Shown piece after piece: positions 30,340 to 41,745 of a stretch of DNA of 64,000 nucleotides. Each line of letters starts with the position of its first letter. Within the stretch, counting starts at the first letter, position 1. The notes beneath the pieces are model-generated. The model saw only the letters and a program-made list of their open reading frames with translations, did no database searches and was not told the DNA's origin. The DNA is taken from the NCBI GenBank assembly GCA_022539475.1, contig VCMS01000173.1:1-64000 (forward strand), written 5' to 3'. The translations under genes and the position numbers were made by a program. This DNA is from Gracilaria domingensis (lineage: Eukaryota > Rhodophyta > Florideophyceae > Gracilariales > Gracilariaceae).

Positions 30340-32283
30340 TCAACTTTCCGTGCGCTGGTGGCTACCTTCTGAAAGAGCTACCAATGCCTCCACCGCCTTC
30401 ACATTCGCATTCAAGGCCTGTAGAACTGGACGCACACTACGATTTCCATTCAAACGTCGCAGCCAAGAGGCAATCGGAACATCGTCGAGGTTCTCATTCT
30501 CAATACAATCATCACACCTCAATCCCTTTGCAGAGCTGCCCACACCAGCGTTCTCCTTGTTCGCACCGTCCCTTGACGACTTTGGGTTTTTAGAATTTGC
30601 TTTTGCCGCCCTCTTCGACGCTGCGGTTTGCATTGCCGCCAATTTTGCCTTCATCTTCGAAACGGTGAGCAATTTCGCTTCACTGCCAGACCCAACAACT
30701 TTCTTAGGCACTGGCGGCCTTTCTGTTTTTCTCACTGGGGCAATGCGCGTGTGTAAGAGCTCATTAACGAAGTAAGAGTTGCGCGTAAGAAGTGATATCT
30801 CAGCAAGCACCTGCGACGAGCGGCATCCCGGTGATGCAATCTGATGAATTTTTCGCACGAGTGTCTGACTAGCACGCCTGTTGTGGTATGACGATAACGT
30901 CTGCAGATCAAAGGTATCATGGTCGATTACACAGCAACTTTTCAACATCTTATGGGCAATCGTATCATTTTCGTCCATGGAAAATGGTTTGACAAAGCGA
31001 TAATCTATTGGCCACAGTCGGGCTTCGACGAAGGCCTTCTTAGCTACTTCACATGTTATGGCATGATATCCAGCTACGCCCATTTTAAGCTTGAGTGCTA
31101 TATTAGATTGAGAGATATGACATTGCTGCATCAATGCGTCTCTCGGTTTTCTAATTCTGACTTGGAAAGCTTTGTTAACTGCCTTGTCGCAGGGCTGTAA
31201 AAAGTGCGTCGTATTCGCTGGGAGCTTAATCACGTAGACATTGACATCTTCGCAAACTTGTAGCCATTCAACACTGTCTCGCGAACTGTGCCCATCAAGC
31301 AAAAGCAAAACGGCTTTCTCTTTGGGAACAATGGATCGAATATAGTTGTTGATATGTGTCAGAACTAAATGCATATTGCCCTTTTCGACGGAACCATTTG
31401 CACTCATGAGCAGAGTGGTTTCATCTGGAAACCAGTCTTCCTTCGTAAGCCAGTGGGGCCGTCCATCATTCTCGAAAAAGTCATTTCGATTAAGTGGCTC
31501 CAGCCACTGCGACATTTTACGTTTTCCGGCTGCAATTAATAGCAAAGGTGCTACATGTCCAGCAGCCGAAACGGCAATACCCGCTGTTACGTGCGTTCCG
31601 TTTTCCTTCATTGAAAGCCTCGTACCTCCCCTGTTACTGTTTGCTGGACAGAAGCACTTCACACGCTTGCCAAACTCAGGAAGCACACTGGTTTCATCGT
31701 AGTTCCATACGCGGCTTGGATCGCATAACATGCCGGGATGCATTTTCTCAAGTTCCACGAGAACGTCTTTCAGAGTGTTTACATGGTGAAACGATTGTGC
31801 AGCTATTCGAGCACCGGTTATGTTCTCCGCGTTTCGGTACGTCAATTGTCGGTGTCTTGCGCGAAAGCGCCGTACAGTGTCATCACTTGGTAGAATCCTC
31901 TTAAATCCTTTGCGACCATCCTGTGCAATACTGCTCAGTACTGTCTTTAGTTTGTTTTTGTCCATCGCGAAGCCTCTCCGGGCTGCTTCGAATGCTCTGT
32001 TCACGACAAGCAATTGCTCTGGAAGGCTGACCACGGTTTTACGTCCTGGGTGGTTGTTTATTGGGTCTAGTAACTTCTGAAGGGCGGCGTCGTTCTTCGT
32101 GACAAGAGCTTTGCGGACTCTTTGCACAGTTGCGAAAGAAACGCCACTTTCTGCAGCGGTTTTGTTGATTGAGAGCTGCCTTTTCAGTAGGTCTACGGCG
32201 TTTTTTCGTCGAAGTTGTTCAAGCTTACGCTCTTCGGTACGCTTTTTGTACTGCGCAGTCAATGTACGCATTGAACGCGGCAT
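30340..32283 (-). CDS. Pogo/Tc1-mariner-type transposase (DDE_1), uninterrupted
   Basis: 647 residues from ATG 32283 with no stop or frameshift. The N-terminal region has a helix-turn-helix (NKTAAESGVSFATVQRVRKA). The catalytic core shows the three acidic positions: RVWNYDETSV, VLLLLDGHSSR and LPANTTHFLQPCDKAVNKAF, the usual DDD pattern of pogo/CENP-B-related DDE_1 proteins. The C-terminal ~150 residues are basic and Ser/Ala-rich, with a possible zinc pair CDDC. This is the only intact transposase in the window. It could be a recent active element or a domesticated gene; without the ends of the element this cannot be decided. Confidence 0.88.
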   Translation of the reverse strand: MPRSMRTLTAQYKKRTEERKLEQLRRKNAVDLLKRQLSINKTAAESGVSFATVQRVRKALVTKNDAALQKLLDPINNHPGRKTVVSLPEQLLVVNRAFEAARRGFAMDKNKLKTVLSSIAQDGRKGFKRILPSDDTVRRFRARHRQLTYRNAENITGARIAAQSFHHVNTLKDVLVELEKMHPGMLCDPSRVWNYDETSVLPEFGKRVKCFCPANSNRGGTRLSMKENGTHVTAGIAVSAAGHVAPLLLIAAGKRKMSQWLEPLNRNDFFENDGRPHWLTKEDWFPDETTLLMSANGSVEKGNMHLVLTHINNYIRSIVPKEKAVLLLLDGHSSRDSVEWLQVCEDVNVYVIKLPANTTHFLQPCDKAVNKAFQVRIRKPRDALMQQCHISQSNIALKLKMGVAGYHAITCEVAKKAFVEARLWPIDYRFVKPFSMDENDTIAHKMLKSCCVIDHDTFDLQTLSSYHNRRASQTLVRKIHQIASPGCRSSQVLAEISLLTRNSYFVNELLHTRIAPVRKTERPPVPKKVVGSGSEAKLLTVSKMKAKLAAMQTAASKRAAKANSKNPKSSRDGANKENAGVGSSAKGLRCDDCIENENLDDVPIASWLRRLNGNRSVRPVLQALNANVKAVEALVALSEGSHQRTES

Positions 32284-33360
32284 TGTGCGCTCCGAGAGCG
32301 GCGGAATGGGGTCATGTTGAAGACAGAAAGCAGATACAATAAGTGCGATCTCGATTATCGATAGCAACGAGGCTTGCGTGGTCGAACGAACTTGGAAGCG
32401 CAAGCGCTGTTGGGGAATTCACGATATCAAATGAAGCCACCTATCAATTTAAGCCTTTGAGAAGGTTACCTAATTCATCATAAGCCGTTCCTACGCGCAT
32501 AAAACGTTTAGTGGCCTCCTCAAAACGAAAACAGTTTGCGTTTCGACATATAAATTTATTCTTTGACTGAAAAATACTGACAAATTTGTCCCATTTGTTA
32601 CTTTGACGGTGAAGGCCTAGTCTTAGCAAGCGTTGACCATGCGTCATTCCCAGAATATTTACAATGTGTCAATACCTAGAGAGATATTTTGCAACAGTGT
32701 TAATTTGTTACACGAGCGAAGCTCATTACAAGCTCGTCGCTCGTGACCTCCAAGGAAACCCTTTCTCGGAATAGCATCAGTAAAACTTTCCCACGTCTAA
32801 CGCACTGTCTTTGCTTTCAAGACGGTATACCGCAAAATTGAAATCATCCAAGTGTTCTCTACTCTACTATTAGCACTCTGGACATATTTTTTATGTTGCT
32901 AGTCACTTACGTAGAAGAAAAGAAAACGTTTCGGTATCTGCTTAACAGATACAAAACGACTATGCGGAATTGCAAGCACACTGTCGGTTCCGCTTTGCGC
33001 AAGCATGAAGTTATGGTTGCGCAGATCTTCTACATCCAAAATCACATACCAGCACAGTTTTATTATTGACTTCCCTTTCTTTTGACGGTTGGGTCTTCAT
33101 AGAAATAGAGAGAACTTTTTCCAGTATATTCTTGACTCTGAAAGTGACCACGAAGGCGAGCCTTCGTAGGAATCTCAATTAGAGCAAACAACGGAAACCG
33201 TCGACCCAGCCCCTCAAAGCCAATCGCAGCACTCAGCACCACAACAACCTAAGCATCGCATTAAGCAAACCTCAAACAACGAAACGAAGGTCTCAACGCA
33301 CGTAGCACATCACGCAAGAAAGTTGAAAAACGGTCCAATTCCAAGCAATTATAACGACGT

Positions 33361-34202
33361 GATAAGACGAATTACACATTCGACAACATATCTCTCATGC
33401 TAGAGATTATTGCAGAACTAGAACCAACTGGGGCGAATGGTTGGGCGCGAGTAGCTCAAAAGTTCAACAAAGATGGCTTCGTCGCAGACTGTGCGTTTCG
33501 AACAGCAGAAAGTCTGAAAGACAACTTTGATCCCCTCATTTATGTTAGGAAGTCTACTGGTGACCCCATGTGCCCCCCAACTCGTCCGGCGGGCGAAAGA
33601 GATAAACCGCGACATACAGGTCAAAGTAGTATCAGGAGTGCTGAGAAAGCACGATGATCATATCAATCTTTCACCAGGAGAGCTACAGAACGGAAAGGAT
33701 GTGACAGGTATTGTCGGCGAGCGGGAAAACAAAAGCAACATGTCTTCGACCGGCCTGTCTGTCGCTTAGCGATTTTAGCAGGATGTTTTACGTCATATAG
33801 AGCTCATAAGCGACGGCGTGTCTTACATGGCGAATTTGCTGAAGAAGTTCAAGCTCCAAACTCCATCAGAAGCACCAATTACCGCAAGTGACATACGAAC
33901 AATTGTTAGGGAAGACGTTTTAGAATTCAGCAAGAATAATGAGAAAGGTCTTGAACAAACCGCTGCCAACCTTCGTCGCGAAGTTCGTTCTGCGATTTAT
34001 CCCGCTTTTTCCAACCAACCTCTCTCACAACGCCGAAAAAAGTCGTTCATTTGGGTATCGAACCATAGACACTCCTGATTTGATTGTGTCTTATAATACG
34101 GGTCCGAACGTCCATGAGATGGTACGCGATGCTGATAATATCGAAGCGCTTCGCCGTGTCCGGCGACAGTACGGACTGCAGCCGCCGAAAGGGGGCCTTT
34201 AA
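33361..34202 (+). pseudogene. Myb/SANT-like (DUF6818-type) DNA-binding protein, frameshifted
   Basis: The start reads NYTFDNISLMLEIIAELEPT, GANGWARVAQKFN, then ESLKDNFDPL and RKSTGDPMCPP, followed in another frame by VRRAKEINRDIQ. This TGDPxCPPxVRRAKxIxR pattern is characteristic of a small Myb/trihelix-like family common in fungi, oomycetes and algae, often expanded with mobile elements. Frame changes occur near 33545 and 34060, and a stop lies at 33767-33769. The C-terminal half is helical (LKKFKLQTPSEAP..., RREVRSAIYP). The 1 kb upstream (32284-33360) shows nothing clear. Confidence 0.62.
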
Positions 34203-34945
34203 TGTAGAGCAAAACGCCCTTTGTGGGAATGCACCGAGGTGTCTTTCATAGTTTGTTGATCCGTTACCGGCTTCGACACTTCATGTTATGAGAGGCTACT
34301 GTAGTAGTGGCCCTATTTTGGGGTATGCATAGGAAGAGTAGTGTTTCTGCACACTTGTGCTGAGTTGGCCCGATGCCGGGTGCGCCGTGGCAAGCCTGCC
34401 ACGGTTTCACACGTGTAGGATGTTGGCCGGCAGCGCCGGATAGTTAGATATTTCTAGTTGATATTTTCAAGTGCCCTCGTCTGTGTTCTGCAAAGTGGAA
34501 TATAGTCTGTTCGCTTTGGAAACTAAGCTAGTTTTTGGGCTATTTAGGGCGCGCGAGGGGGTGGCAGAGACTGGCACTCAAAAAATTAAGAAATTTTGGA
34601 ATATTTAATTCCATCTCGCACAGTTTAATTCTTGGGTCTCCTAGTTTTTGTAGAGCTTCTACTTCGCCGCACCACCCCATCCAGTCTTTTCCGTAACCCT
34701 CTCTCAAAACTGCGCTCGTGCTAGTTTGCGTTTCCATTTTCTCCCATGTTGCAATGCCAATCGTAACTCATCTCACCTCAATCATCCCATCATTTCTTCC
34801 CATTCCACACCACCCCCACTCTTTACCCATTTCTCGCCCATCACGCGTTCGCCACCTCCCTCTCCGTCTCCGCAAACGTCATTCTGTAGAAGTCAGGTGG
34901 GCAACTCTCCCCATTCTCGTATACCCGCCTCGCCCCAAAACGGCT

Positions 34946-35874
34946 TCACATCCCTCCCATACTTCTCCCCTCCTGTCCGCTCAGAATCCCCTTCGCAGTC
35001 CGCGCTACCTCCGCAGCACTCCTAAACCCAGTCACCACCGGAGCTCCGACTCCCTCCCGCGGCACCTCCTCCACCACCTTCTTCATCTCCTTACGCCTCT
35101 TCTCCAGACGGCTCTTCCCATCCCAACCCCACCACCCTTTGTCTTCGGTGTTACAGGGGACCCCTTCTGCACCGCCACCCTTCCCGCACTTCCCTTCTCC
35201 GTCTTTCCCTCCACACGTTCTTTCACCGTCTCCTCTTCCACCAATCTTTGCCTCTTGCCCAGCTCCTTCACCTCCTTCTCCAGCACGTCCAACCTCTCGT
35301 TCAGAACCCTATTCTCCTCCCGCAACTCTCCAACCTTCCTTCCCGTACACTCCACTATCCCATACACATGATTCGTCATCTCCACTCCCAATACCGACAA
35401 CGAATTCCGCAGGCTCGAAATCGCCTCAACCAAAACACCACTACCACCCCCACTCAGCACCACAGCACTGATTTCCGTTACAATCTCCACAATTCCATCG
35501 TCCAGTCGCTCCTTCATCACCAACCCCAACATCCCCACCCTCGCCTTCATCTCCCCCACAAACCGCATCTCCCTGTCACCCTCTCCGCCCCCACTCTCTA
35601 TCTGGTCTCCAACCTCGAACTGACTGAGATGCACCGTACCCCTTCTCCCCATTGCGACCCCCTCCACCTCCAATTCCACACCCTTCTCCACCTCATCACC
35701 ATCCCCTCTCCTCGCCTCACACTTCTTTCCTTCATCGGCCACTTCCTTCTTCTGCGACATCCGACCAGCCGCCGTAATCACGTCCTCTTCCCGCTTTGGT
35801 GACCGCGTCGGCGGTACCTCCTTCCCCTCCAACAGCGCCAACAGCTCCTCATCCTTCACGTATCCGTTTGACAT
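34946..35874 (-). pseudogene. Coiled-coil protein, right-arm copy, frameshifted
   Basis: Same protein as 7224-8153, starting at ATG 35874. One G is missing in the GGGGTTGGG(G)ATGGG run near 35116-35122, which shifts the last ~60 codons and ends the frame at 35083. The original stop position is still present at 34946-34948. The shortened protein would lack the basic tail, so function is doubtful, although the coiled coil is intact. Confidence 0.7.
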
Positions 35875-36514
35875 CTTCAGAAGAAGAAGTAGTAGTTGGA
35901 TCGAAGTTTCCGCTGCGATACAGTGCAATCGAGTTAAACTGTGCTGTCGACCCCGACTGTCCAACCACACGGGCTATATCGAGCATCATGATTGTCCCTG
36001 TTTCCCTCATCCCATTTCCCGCCAAAAGATCTACTGTACACCTCCGCACCTTCCACTATTTAAGCGCCACCCCTCTGTCTCCTCTTTCGCGCTCACATAG
36101 TCCCCACCCACCTCGCCTCGACCGGCGATATTTTTCTCTTCCGCCATAACCTCACTCGGTGGTTATGGCAAAACAGGAAGATATCGCCAGTGGAGGCAAG
36201 CTGGGGACTAGTGATTGTACCTAGAGTAGCTCACCCTCCGTCTCGACTGGGGGCATCTTCTTCTTCTGTCACATCCTGTGTGGGTTGTCACAAAAAAAGA
36301 ATATGTCACCACTCGACACCGGATGGGTAACAATGATAGCACGTAGAGTAGTTCATCCTCCCTCTCAGCGTCCACTGGGGATATATTTATGTTCTCTCAC
36401 ATCCTTTCCCGGCTGTGACACAAGAGAAATACATCTCCAATGGAGACGGGGAATATAGTCGTGATAACACGTAAAGGTAACAATGTAATAAACAATAATT
36501 TTATGCTACTATCT

Positions 36515-37213
36515 CTAACCAACCTTTCGAAAACCAGCTATGACATGAGCTGGCCTACTCGAGCCAAAGATAGCAGATCCTGCAACTAAAATGTTTGCAC
36601 CGGCCATCACTACTCCTTTCACAGTACTCAGTCCAATACCCCCATCCACCTGTATCCCTATTCTTGGGTACAACTCCCTTGCATGTCGCACCTTATCAAG
36701 AACACCCTCCACAAACGCCTGTCCTCCAAACCCTGGCTCCACCGTCATCAACAATAACATATCTACAACTCCTTCCTTCATAAGTGCTTCTACGACCTTT
36801 ATAGACGTATTCGGGCGCAACGCAACTCCAACCTGCATTCCCATCCTTTTAATTCGGTTACATAATTCCTTCAACACCACGTTCTCCTCCTCAGTTGGTA
36901 CCTCGCACTTTTCTAGTCCCTTAGCCACACTCTCGATATGAAATGTGACTCCGTCTGGGCCTGCTTATGCAAAGTCGTTTGCCCATCGCCCAGGATCTGA
37001 TACCATCAGATGTCAGTCCAAAAACAATTTTGTATGCCTCCGCAACGCTTTCACAACAGGCGGTCCAACAGTAAGGTTCGCCACAAAATGACCATCCCTT
37101 ACATCTATAGGCAGCCAGTCCGCTCCAGCCTCTTCCATTGCACTCGCTTCACCTGAAAGGCGAGCAAAGTCTGAAGCCAAAATTGATGGCGCTATAAATA
37201 AACGAGAATCCAT
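36515..37213 (-). pseudogene. Ribulose-phosphate 3-epimerase with two nonsense codons
   Basis: The full gene length is present. Start [19 protein letters not shown] is the family N-terminus, [18 protein letters not shown] has the signature (a Met/Asp region near the active site), and MTVEPGFGGQAF and VDGGIG follow. In frame, TGA at 37013-37015 (where HLMV is usually preceded by Cys or similar) and TAA at 36965-36967 interrupt it. The rest has no frameshift. Together with the truncated left copy this means no intact RPE in this window. Confidence 0.9.
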
Positions 37214-37676
37214 ACTGAACATCGGTAACTTCAGCAACCCCAAACCCGTCTCTCCCAGACACACACCTCTTTTATACCTCAATAATAAAGAGTACTATGG
37301 CAATCCGAGTGAAGCTATAGAACCCGTTCACGTCATTTATGAAGCCAAAATGGCTCCTTTTATCCTGTACTCAAGCTCCCCGTAACTCGTACTTTACAAC
37401 TCAGGTTCGAATTCTGTTTCATTCATTGTACACTTTCTACTCTTCCACCTACTTTTCATAAAACATCACCACACTTTGTGGCTTCTCGTCTCATACAAGC
37501 TTTATCATTCTTTCAGTACAATCACATATTATACATTTCGCTCACTTTCACAAGGTGAACCAAGTTCCCGTTCTGCGCTGCCCAACCGTTTGTACTTAAA
37601 TATCACTCTTTACCCCAGCAGTTCTCCGCCCCATCTTCCTTTTTTATCGTCACACAAGAACAATCGAACACTTGCA

Positions 37677-38579
37677 ATGAACTTCCAGTCCGACATGCCT
37701 CCGACTCCGCCTCCGAGTCCCAGATACTCTGACGTCCCTCAGGCCTGATCTCCCACCCAAAGGTCTCGGGCCGTTATTGTTGGAAGGGGGCGTATAGGTA
37801 CCATGCTGGCGAACGAACAAGATATGGTCATTTCCGCACAAGAATTCTGCAGCATGGCTGCTCCCTCTCATCTTTCTGATGTACCGATGCTAGTTTGTGG
37901 AAGAACGAACACCCTGGAGACCGTAATTCAGGCTTGCTCTTATTCGCTCAGAGAGAATCTCGTTTTTTTCCAGAATGGAGACATCATACCATTGCTTTCG
38001 AAGCTCGGTGTGGACAAATGTTCAAAAGTTGTCCTTTACGTTGGTGTCCCCTCAAGAAACGCAGCTCCGCAGGATGGTGTCACTCCTCAAAGTCCGGATG
38101 GTCTCACTGTCGCAACAGGAAAGTGGGCCTCCAACGTTGCAGACAGGTTTAGATGTATGGGTCTCACTTGCGGGGTTGTCGACGAACACACATCTTTCGT
38201 AAGCTATTATGAGAAGCTCGTGTGGCTATCAGCGTTCAACATCGTCGGGGCCTCAAGAGGTTTCATTCCTATGGACGTAGTCGCTACGGAGTGCAGTAAG
38301 GTTGTGCTCACAATAATGAAAGAGCTGTTGAAGATAGTTTCGCTTAAGACAGGTACTACTTTCAACCTGGAAGAGACCGTTGGGCGACTTCTTGCATATG
38401 ATAAAACTCTCGTTGGCTTCCCTACTTCTTTCTCCGACTTTCAGTTTAGGAACGCGTACTTCTACGACTTTTCCCGCCAAGAAAGAGACATCGTAGGCGG
38501 TGACCCCGCTCCTTTTCATACAAACTACGTCAATGTTGTTAAGGAAAAGTTATCTCCCTCCCCATTCCTCCAGCTTTGA
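37677..38579 (+). pseudogene. KPR-like dehydrogenase, right-arm copy with early stop
   Basis: Copy of 4968-5870 with TGA at 37746-37748 in place of a Ser codon, 23 codons after the ATG. The remainder is open to 38579 and could be translated from an internal ATG at 37803, but this would lack the GxGxxG loop (GRGRIG lies just before). Nearly all residues after that match the left copy. Confidence 0.82.
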
Positions 38580-39205
38580 GGTTAGAACACATGACTTTTC
38601 GGTGTTCTGAACCTTTTAGACATAGTTAGACATAAAATTTACTTTATTGAAATGACCTGTTCCTATTACATTACTTATATTGTTCGTCCTTCTGTGGTTC
38701 AAATATGCCCTTTTAAATCCTACATCCCTTATCACTAATACCTGGCTAAGTTTTTGCTAGATGGAAAAGGGTCCTCCCACATCATTAAAGTGCACGATAC
38801 TAGTAACGAGACAAGTACAAAATTGTGATATTTCTGAAGAACTAAGCCTTTGCAATACTTCGGGCACACGTATAATGTAAGGTAAACCTTTTATGGGTTT
38901 CAACCCCTAATGGAGGTTTTCTTACTTTTCTTGATTTCTAAGCTCATGTTGAAGATATTCATAGTTTTCTTTACCCACTTGAGCCCGTACATATAATTTA
39001 TGACTAAATCATCCTCTCTTTACTGCAAATCGATGCAAAAGCTTCTCGTCCTAGTAACGTTTTAAAACAGTACTACAATACCCGTATATGGTCGTTCTTA
39101 GACTCTTTTTATACTACGAAACACCTTGTGAACATCCATCACATCCTTCTCATTCGTATACTCACACCCATTTGCAAAACGAGCCCTTTCGAAAGCTTTC
39201 AAAAC

Positions 39206-39426
39206 ATGTATAAATCAGAAGTTAGAGCCCAAGAAGTAACTCCTCAGCAGCTGGCTAACGAAATATTCGAAAATGGCTAGGCCGTGATTAGTGAAATTTA
39301 TAGTACTCTGAAAAGAGCTGGGGACAACATCCCTGCCGAAACAGTCAAATGCATGAAGTATATCAATGCACGCGTTGGTTTCGGAATTGCTACTGGGCGA
39401 GATATAGAGGATGCCGAGAGTTTCAT
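39206..39426 (+). pseudogene. HAD phosphatase 5' fragment
   Basis: The first ~74 codons of the HAD gene (compare 4340-4120). TAG at 39278-39280 replaces a Tyr codon and the DVDGT motif reads EIYST, so motif I is lost. The fragment is cut at 39426 and joined to the dioxygenase gene in opposite orientation. Confidence 0.85.
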
Positions 39427-41745
39427 GATTGTACCCATTCGAACATCAAGTAAAGCACGCGACCTTACAACCCACCTGAGCTCCTCATTGTCCTCCGCCT
39501 TCTCCACCGTACCCTAACGTGTCGACATCACTCTCCCTTCAAATGGTCCATCGCTACCGTCTTTCCATCCTTCATCATCGTTGATGATTTGAACAAACGA
39601 CTTCTGTTCCTCTCCTTTACGTATATCCGGCATCGCTCCATACTCATTCTCGAAGAAGTCCACCAACTTCCCCGACACATCTCCGAACTCCCGAACTTCT
39701 TCCAACTCCCCCCATTTAGGGACACCATTATCCGTCGCAAAGCCATCAAGCACGCAATATCCATTCTGCCTTAGCTCAGCTTGCATTCGGGCGAAGAACA
39801 TTTGCCCAAATTCGTCATGCTCCTTCGCAGCAACCCACAGCACCTCTTCATCATCCATACCTGTCGGCCGAGTACGAGGATACTGCATACCAAATATCTC
39901 CACCCGTAGGCGATGTTCAGCCCTTGTAGCGTGCCAAAACACAAGATGGTGTACATCTCTGATATTCGAGACACTTAGCAGCTCCAACCTATGTCCCTTC
40001 GGCAAGTGAATGACTCTGAGCCAGGGGTCCTTGTGCTCAATTACGTTCTTCCCTTGCCATTCCTGCGGTCTCAACCTGACATACCCGCACCATGATGGGT
40101 TCAGTGGGCCATCATATGGGTCTCCTCGAAGAAGTCCGTGCTCCTCAGATTCCGGAAGAGCTGTAGGTAACTCGTCATCAAATAACCCCCCACCTGTCTC
40201 TTGCTGATCGTCTGGCGCAGCATCTTTCTCGACGGTGACAACCCGTGGAACTGTCACAGCAAGAAGCTCTTCGTCATCCACAAATGCAGAACTGCCTGCG
40301 TTCTCTGCATTCCCTCCCTCTTCCAATGCCACGAACTGAACCTTCATCGACCTTCCTCTCAGCACATGTTCATTTAGTTGAGACATCAGGTCATCCGGCG
40401 TCATGCTGTTTAGAGTAGATCTCATCTGTTGTGTGAAAGTCTTTCTCTGTTTCTTCCTCGGCGGAGCCCGCTGTTCTTCTTCAGAGCTATCCAGAACTTC
40501 TATGGCACCTCGACTTCGGCCGTGCTCAATTTCCCTATATCTCACCTGCGCCCGTTCTCCTGCACTTCTTCGCGGCTCCCCTTCTTCACTGGCAGATGTT
40601 GCAGCAGCAGCAGCCGGAGTCCTCCTCTTCGTCACGGACTGCTTCACTGGTGCGGGCGGCGGAATTACCTTGAGCATCGTCCGCAATCGATTCTGAACGG
40701 AAGTCGTGGCAGTTCTAATTGAGTTCGTCCTGCTCCGAACACGCGGCAATGTGTTGAAGTTCACAACTTGTCCCAAAAGAAACTGATACACAGCTGCGTT
40801 GTTGTCTGGGTCTTCAACGTCATCTTCATTCGATGGAGCAGAAAGACTGACTTCGCGTTTGAGGAACACTACCATGGACTCTTCCTCGTTCAGTTAATTC
40901 CTCACTGCTCGAGCCGCGCGGGACAGAGACACTGCTCTATCATAAAAGAAACCTCGAACCTCCTCAAAGCTTTTCCATTGCTTCGTCTTCGTCGACTTGC
41001 CCTTCAATAGAAACATCTGAAGACAGTCAAGAATGAAGGAAAACTCCTCGGCATCCAAAACATATAGCGGAGTATGGGACAGATGCGTGAGACCTATGTC
41101 ACTCACAGTCTCACATATATCCTCGAAATGGGCCAGCATTCCCTCACGAGACATGAGTTGCAGGGCAACATTGGCATATCTCAGATACTGACGCTCTTGC
41201 ACAGTCCCAATCAGTTGGCTCTCCTTCAACACTTCTGTCACTTCTGCAGGATCCACGTCTGCCGGCGTCACCCCCTCAACATCTTCAATTAGAATGGCGA
41301 CCACACTAACTATAGAGTGTATCTTGTCTGCAAACATCATCCTTCGCATGGTACTCCTCGACTCATTGAAGTACGAAGCAACACATAACAATTCCTTCAT
41401 CCCAATGGGCCTCCCATCTCTTCGTATAAGCAGATTGCAACGCCAAAACTTGGCTAATCGTTTCCACTTCGGTGCACCAGTCGCTGCCAAATATTGTATA
41501 GCTTTCAGACGATGCAAACCATCTACAAGGAAGCACTTCCTCGTTAGGCGTCCCTTTTCAGTATCCCTCTCTCCCGTAGCAGCATCTTGTAAGGCCATCA
41601 CTGGAGATCCAATCGAATGCAATATCCCCCGCTCCTCCATACTCTTCACAAGGGCTTCAACGTGGCGTTTACTTACTCCACGGAGTAATATACTGGATGC
41701 AACGCCGATAGCCCGGCGGCCGCCCCTGGCGCAGCAATACCTAAG
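39427..41745 (-). pseudogene. ParB-like domain followed by 2OG-Fe(II) dioxygenase, truncated
   Basis: Reading from 41745 down, a ParB/Srx-like domain comes first: SILLRGVSKRHVEALVKSME, ERGILHSIG, then FLVDGLHRLKAIQYL, where the GLHR corresponds to the GxxR box of ParB-type NTP-binding/nuclease folds. A helical region follows to AVRN, then TAA at about 40891-40893 (GAA in the left copy), and the same frame continues into the dioxygenase. A second stop (TAG for TGG) lies at 39514-39516, and the gene is cut at 39427 before the HxD motif, so this copy is catalytically dead. No in-frame ATG lies between 41638 and 41785, so the true 5' end may be spliced or lost. The left copy breaks near the same place by indels, so either a fusion decayed twice or these are two adjacent genes. 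Confidence 0.72.

Larger units (their letters stand above)
34489..41011. repeat. Right arm of the large inverted duplication
   Basis: Reverse complement of 1-8580. Homology starts sharply at 34489 and extends past position 41011, which corresponds to window base 1. Every gene in this arm is broken, whereas two to four in the left arm are intact. A ~2.5 kb deletion at 39426/39427 fuses the HAD gene tail-side to the dioxygenase gene. Stretches kept here but lost on the left include the N-terminal half of RPE. Confidence 0.93.

Noticed and set aside
1-41011. Whole region as one giant transposon with 8-kb terminal inverted repeats
   Set aside because: The arms contain ordinary metabolic genes, the enclosed segment has several unrelated host genes and other transposons, and no target duplication can be seen at the borders.
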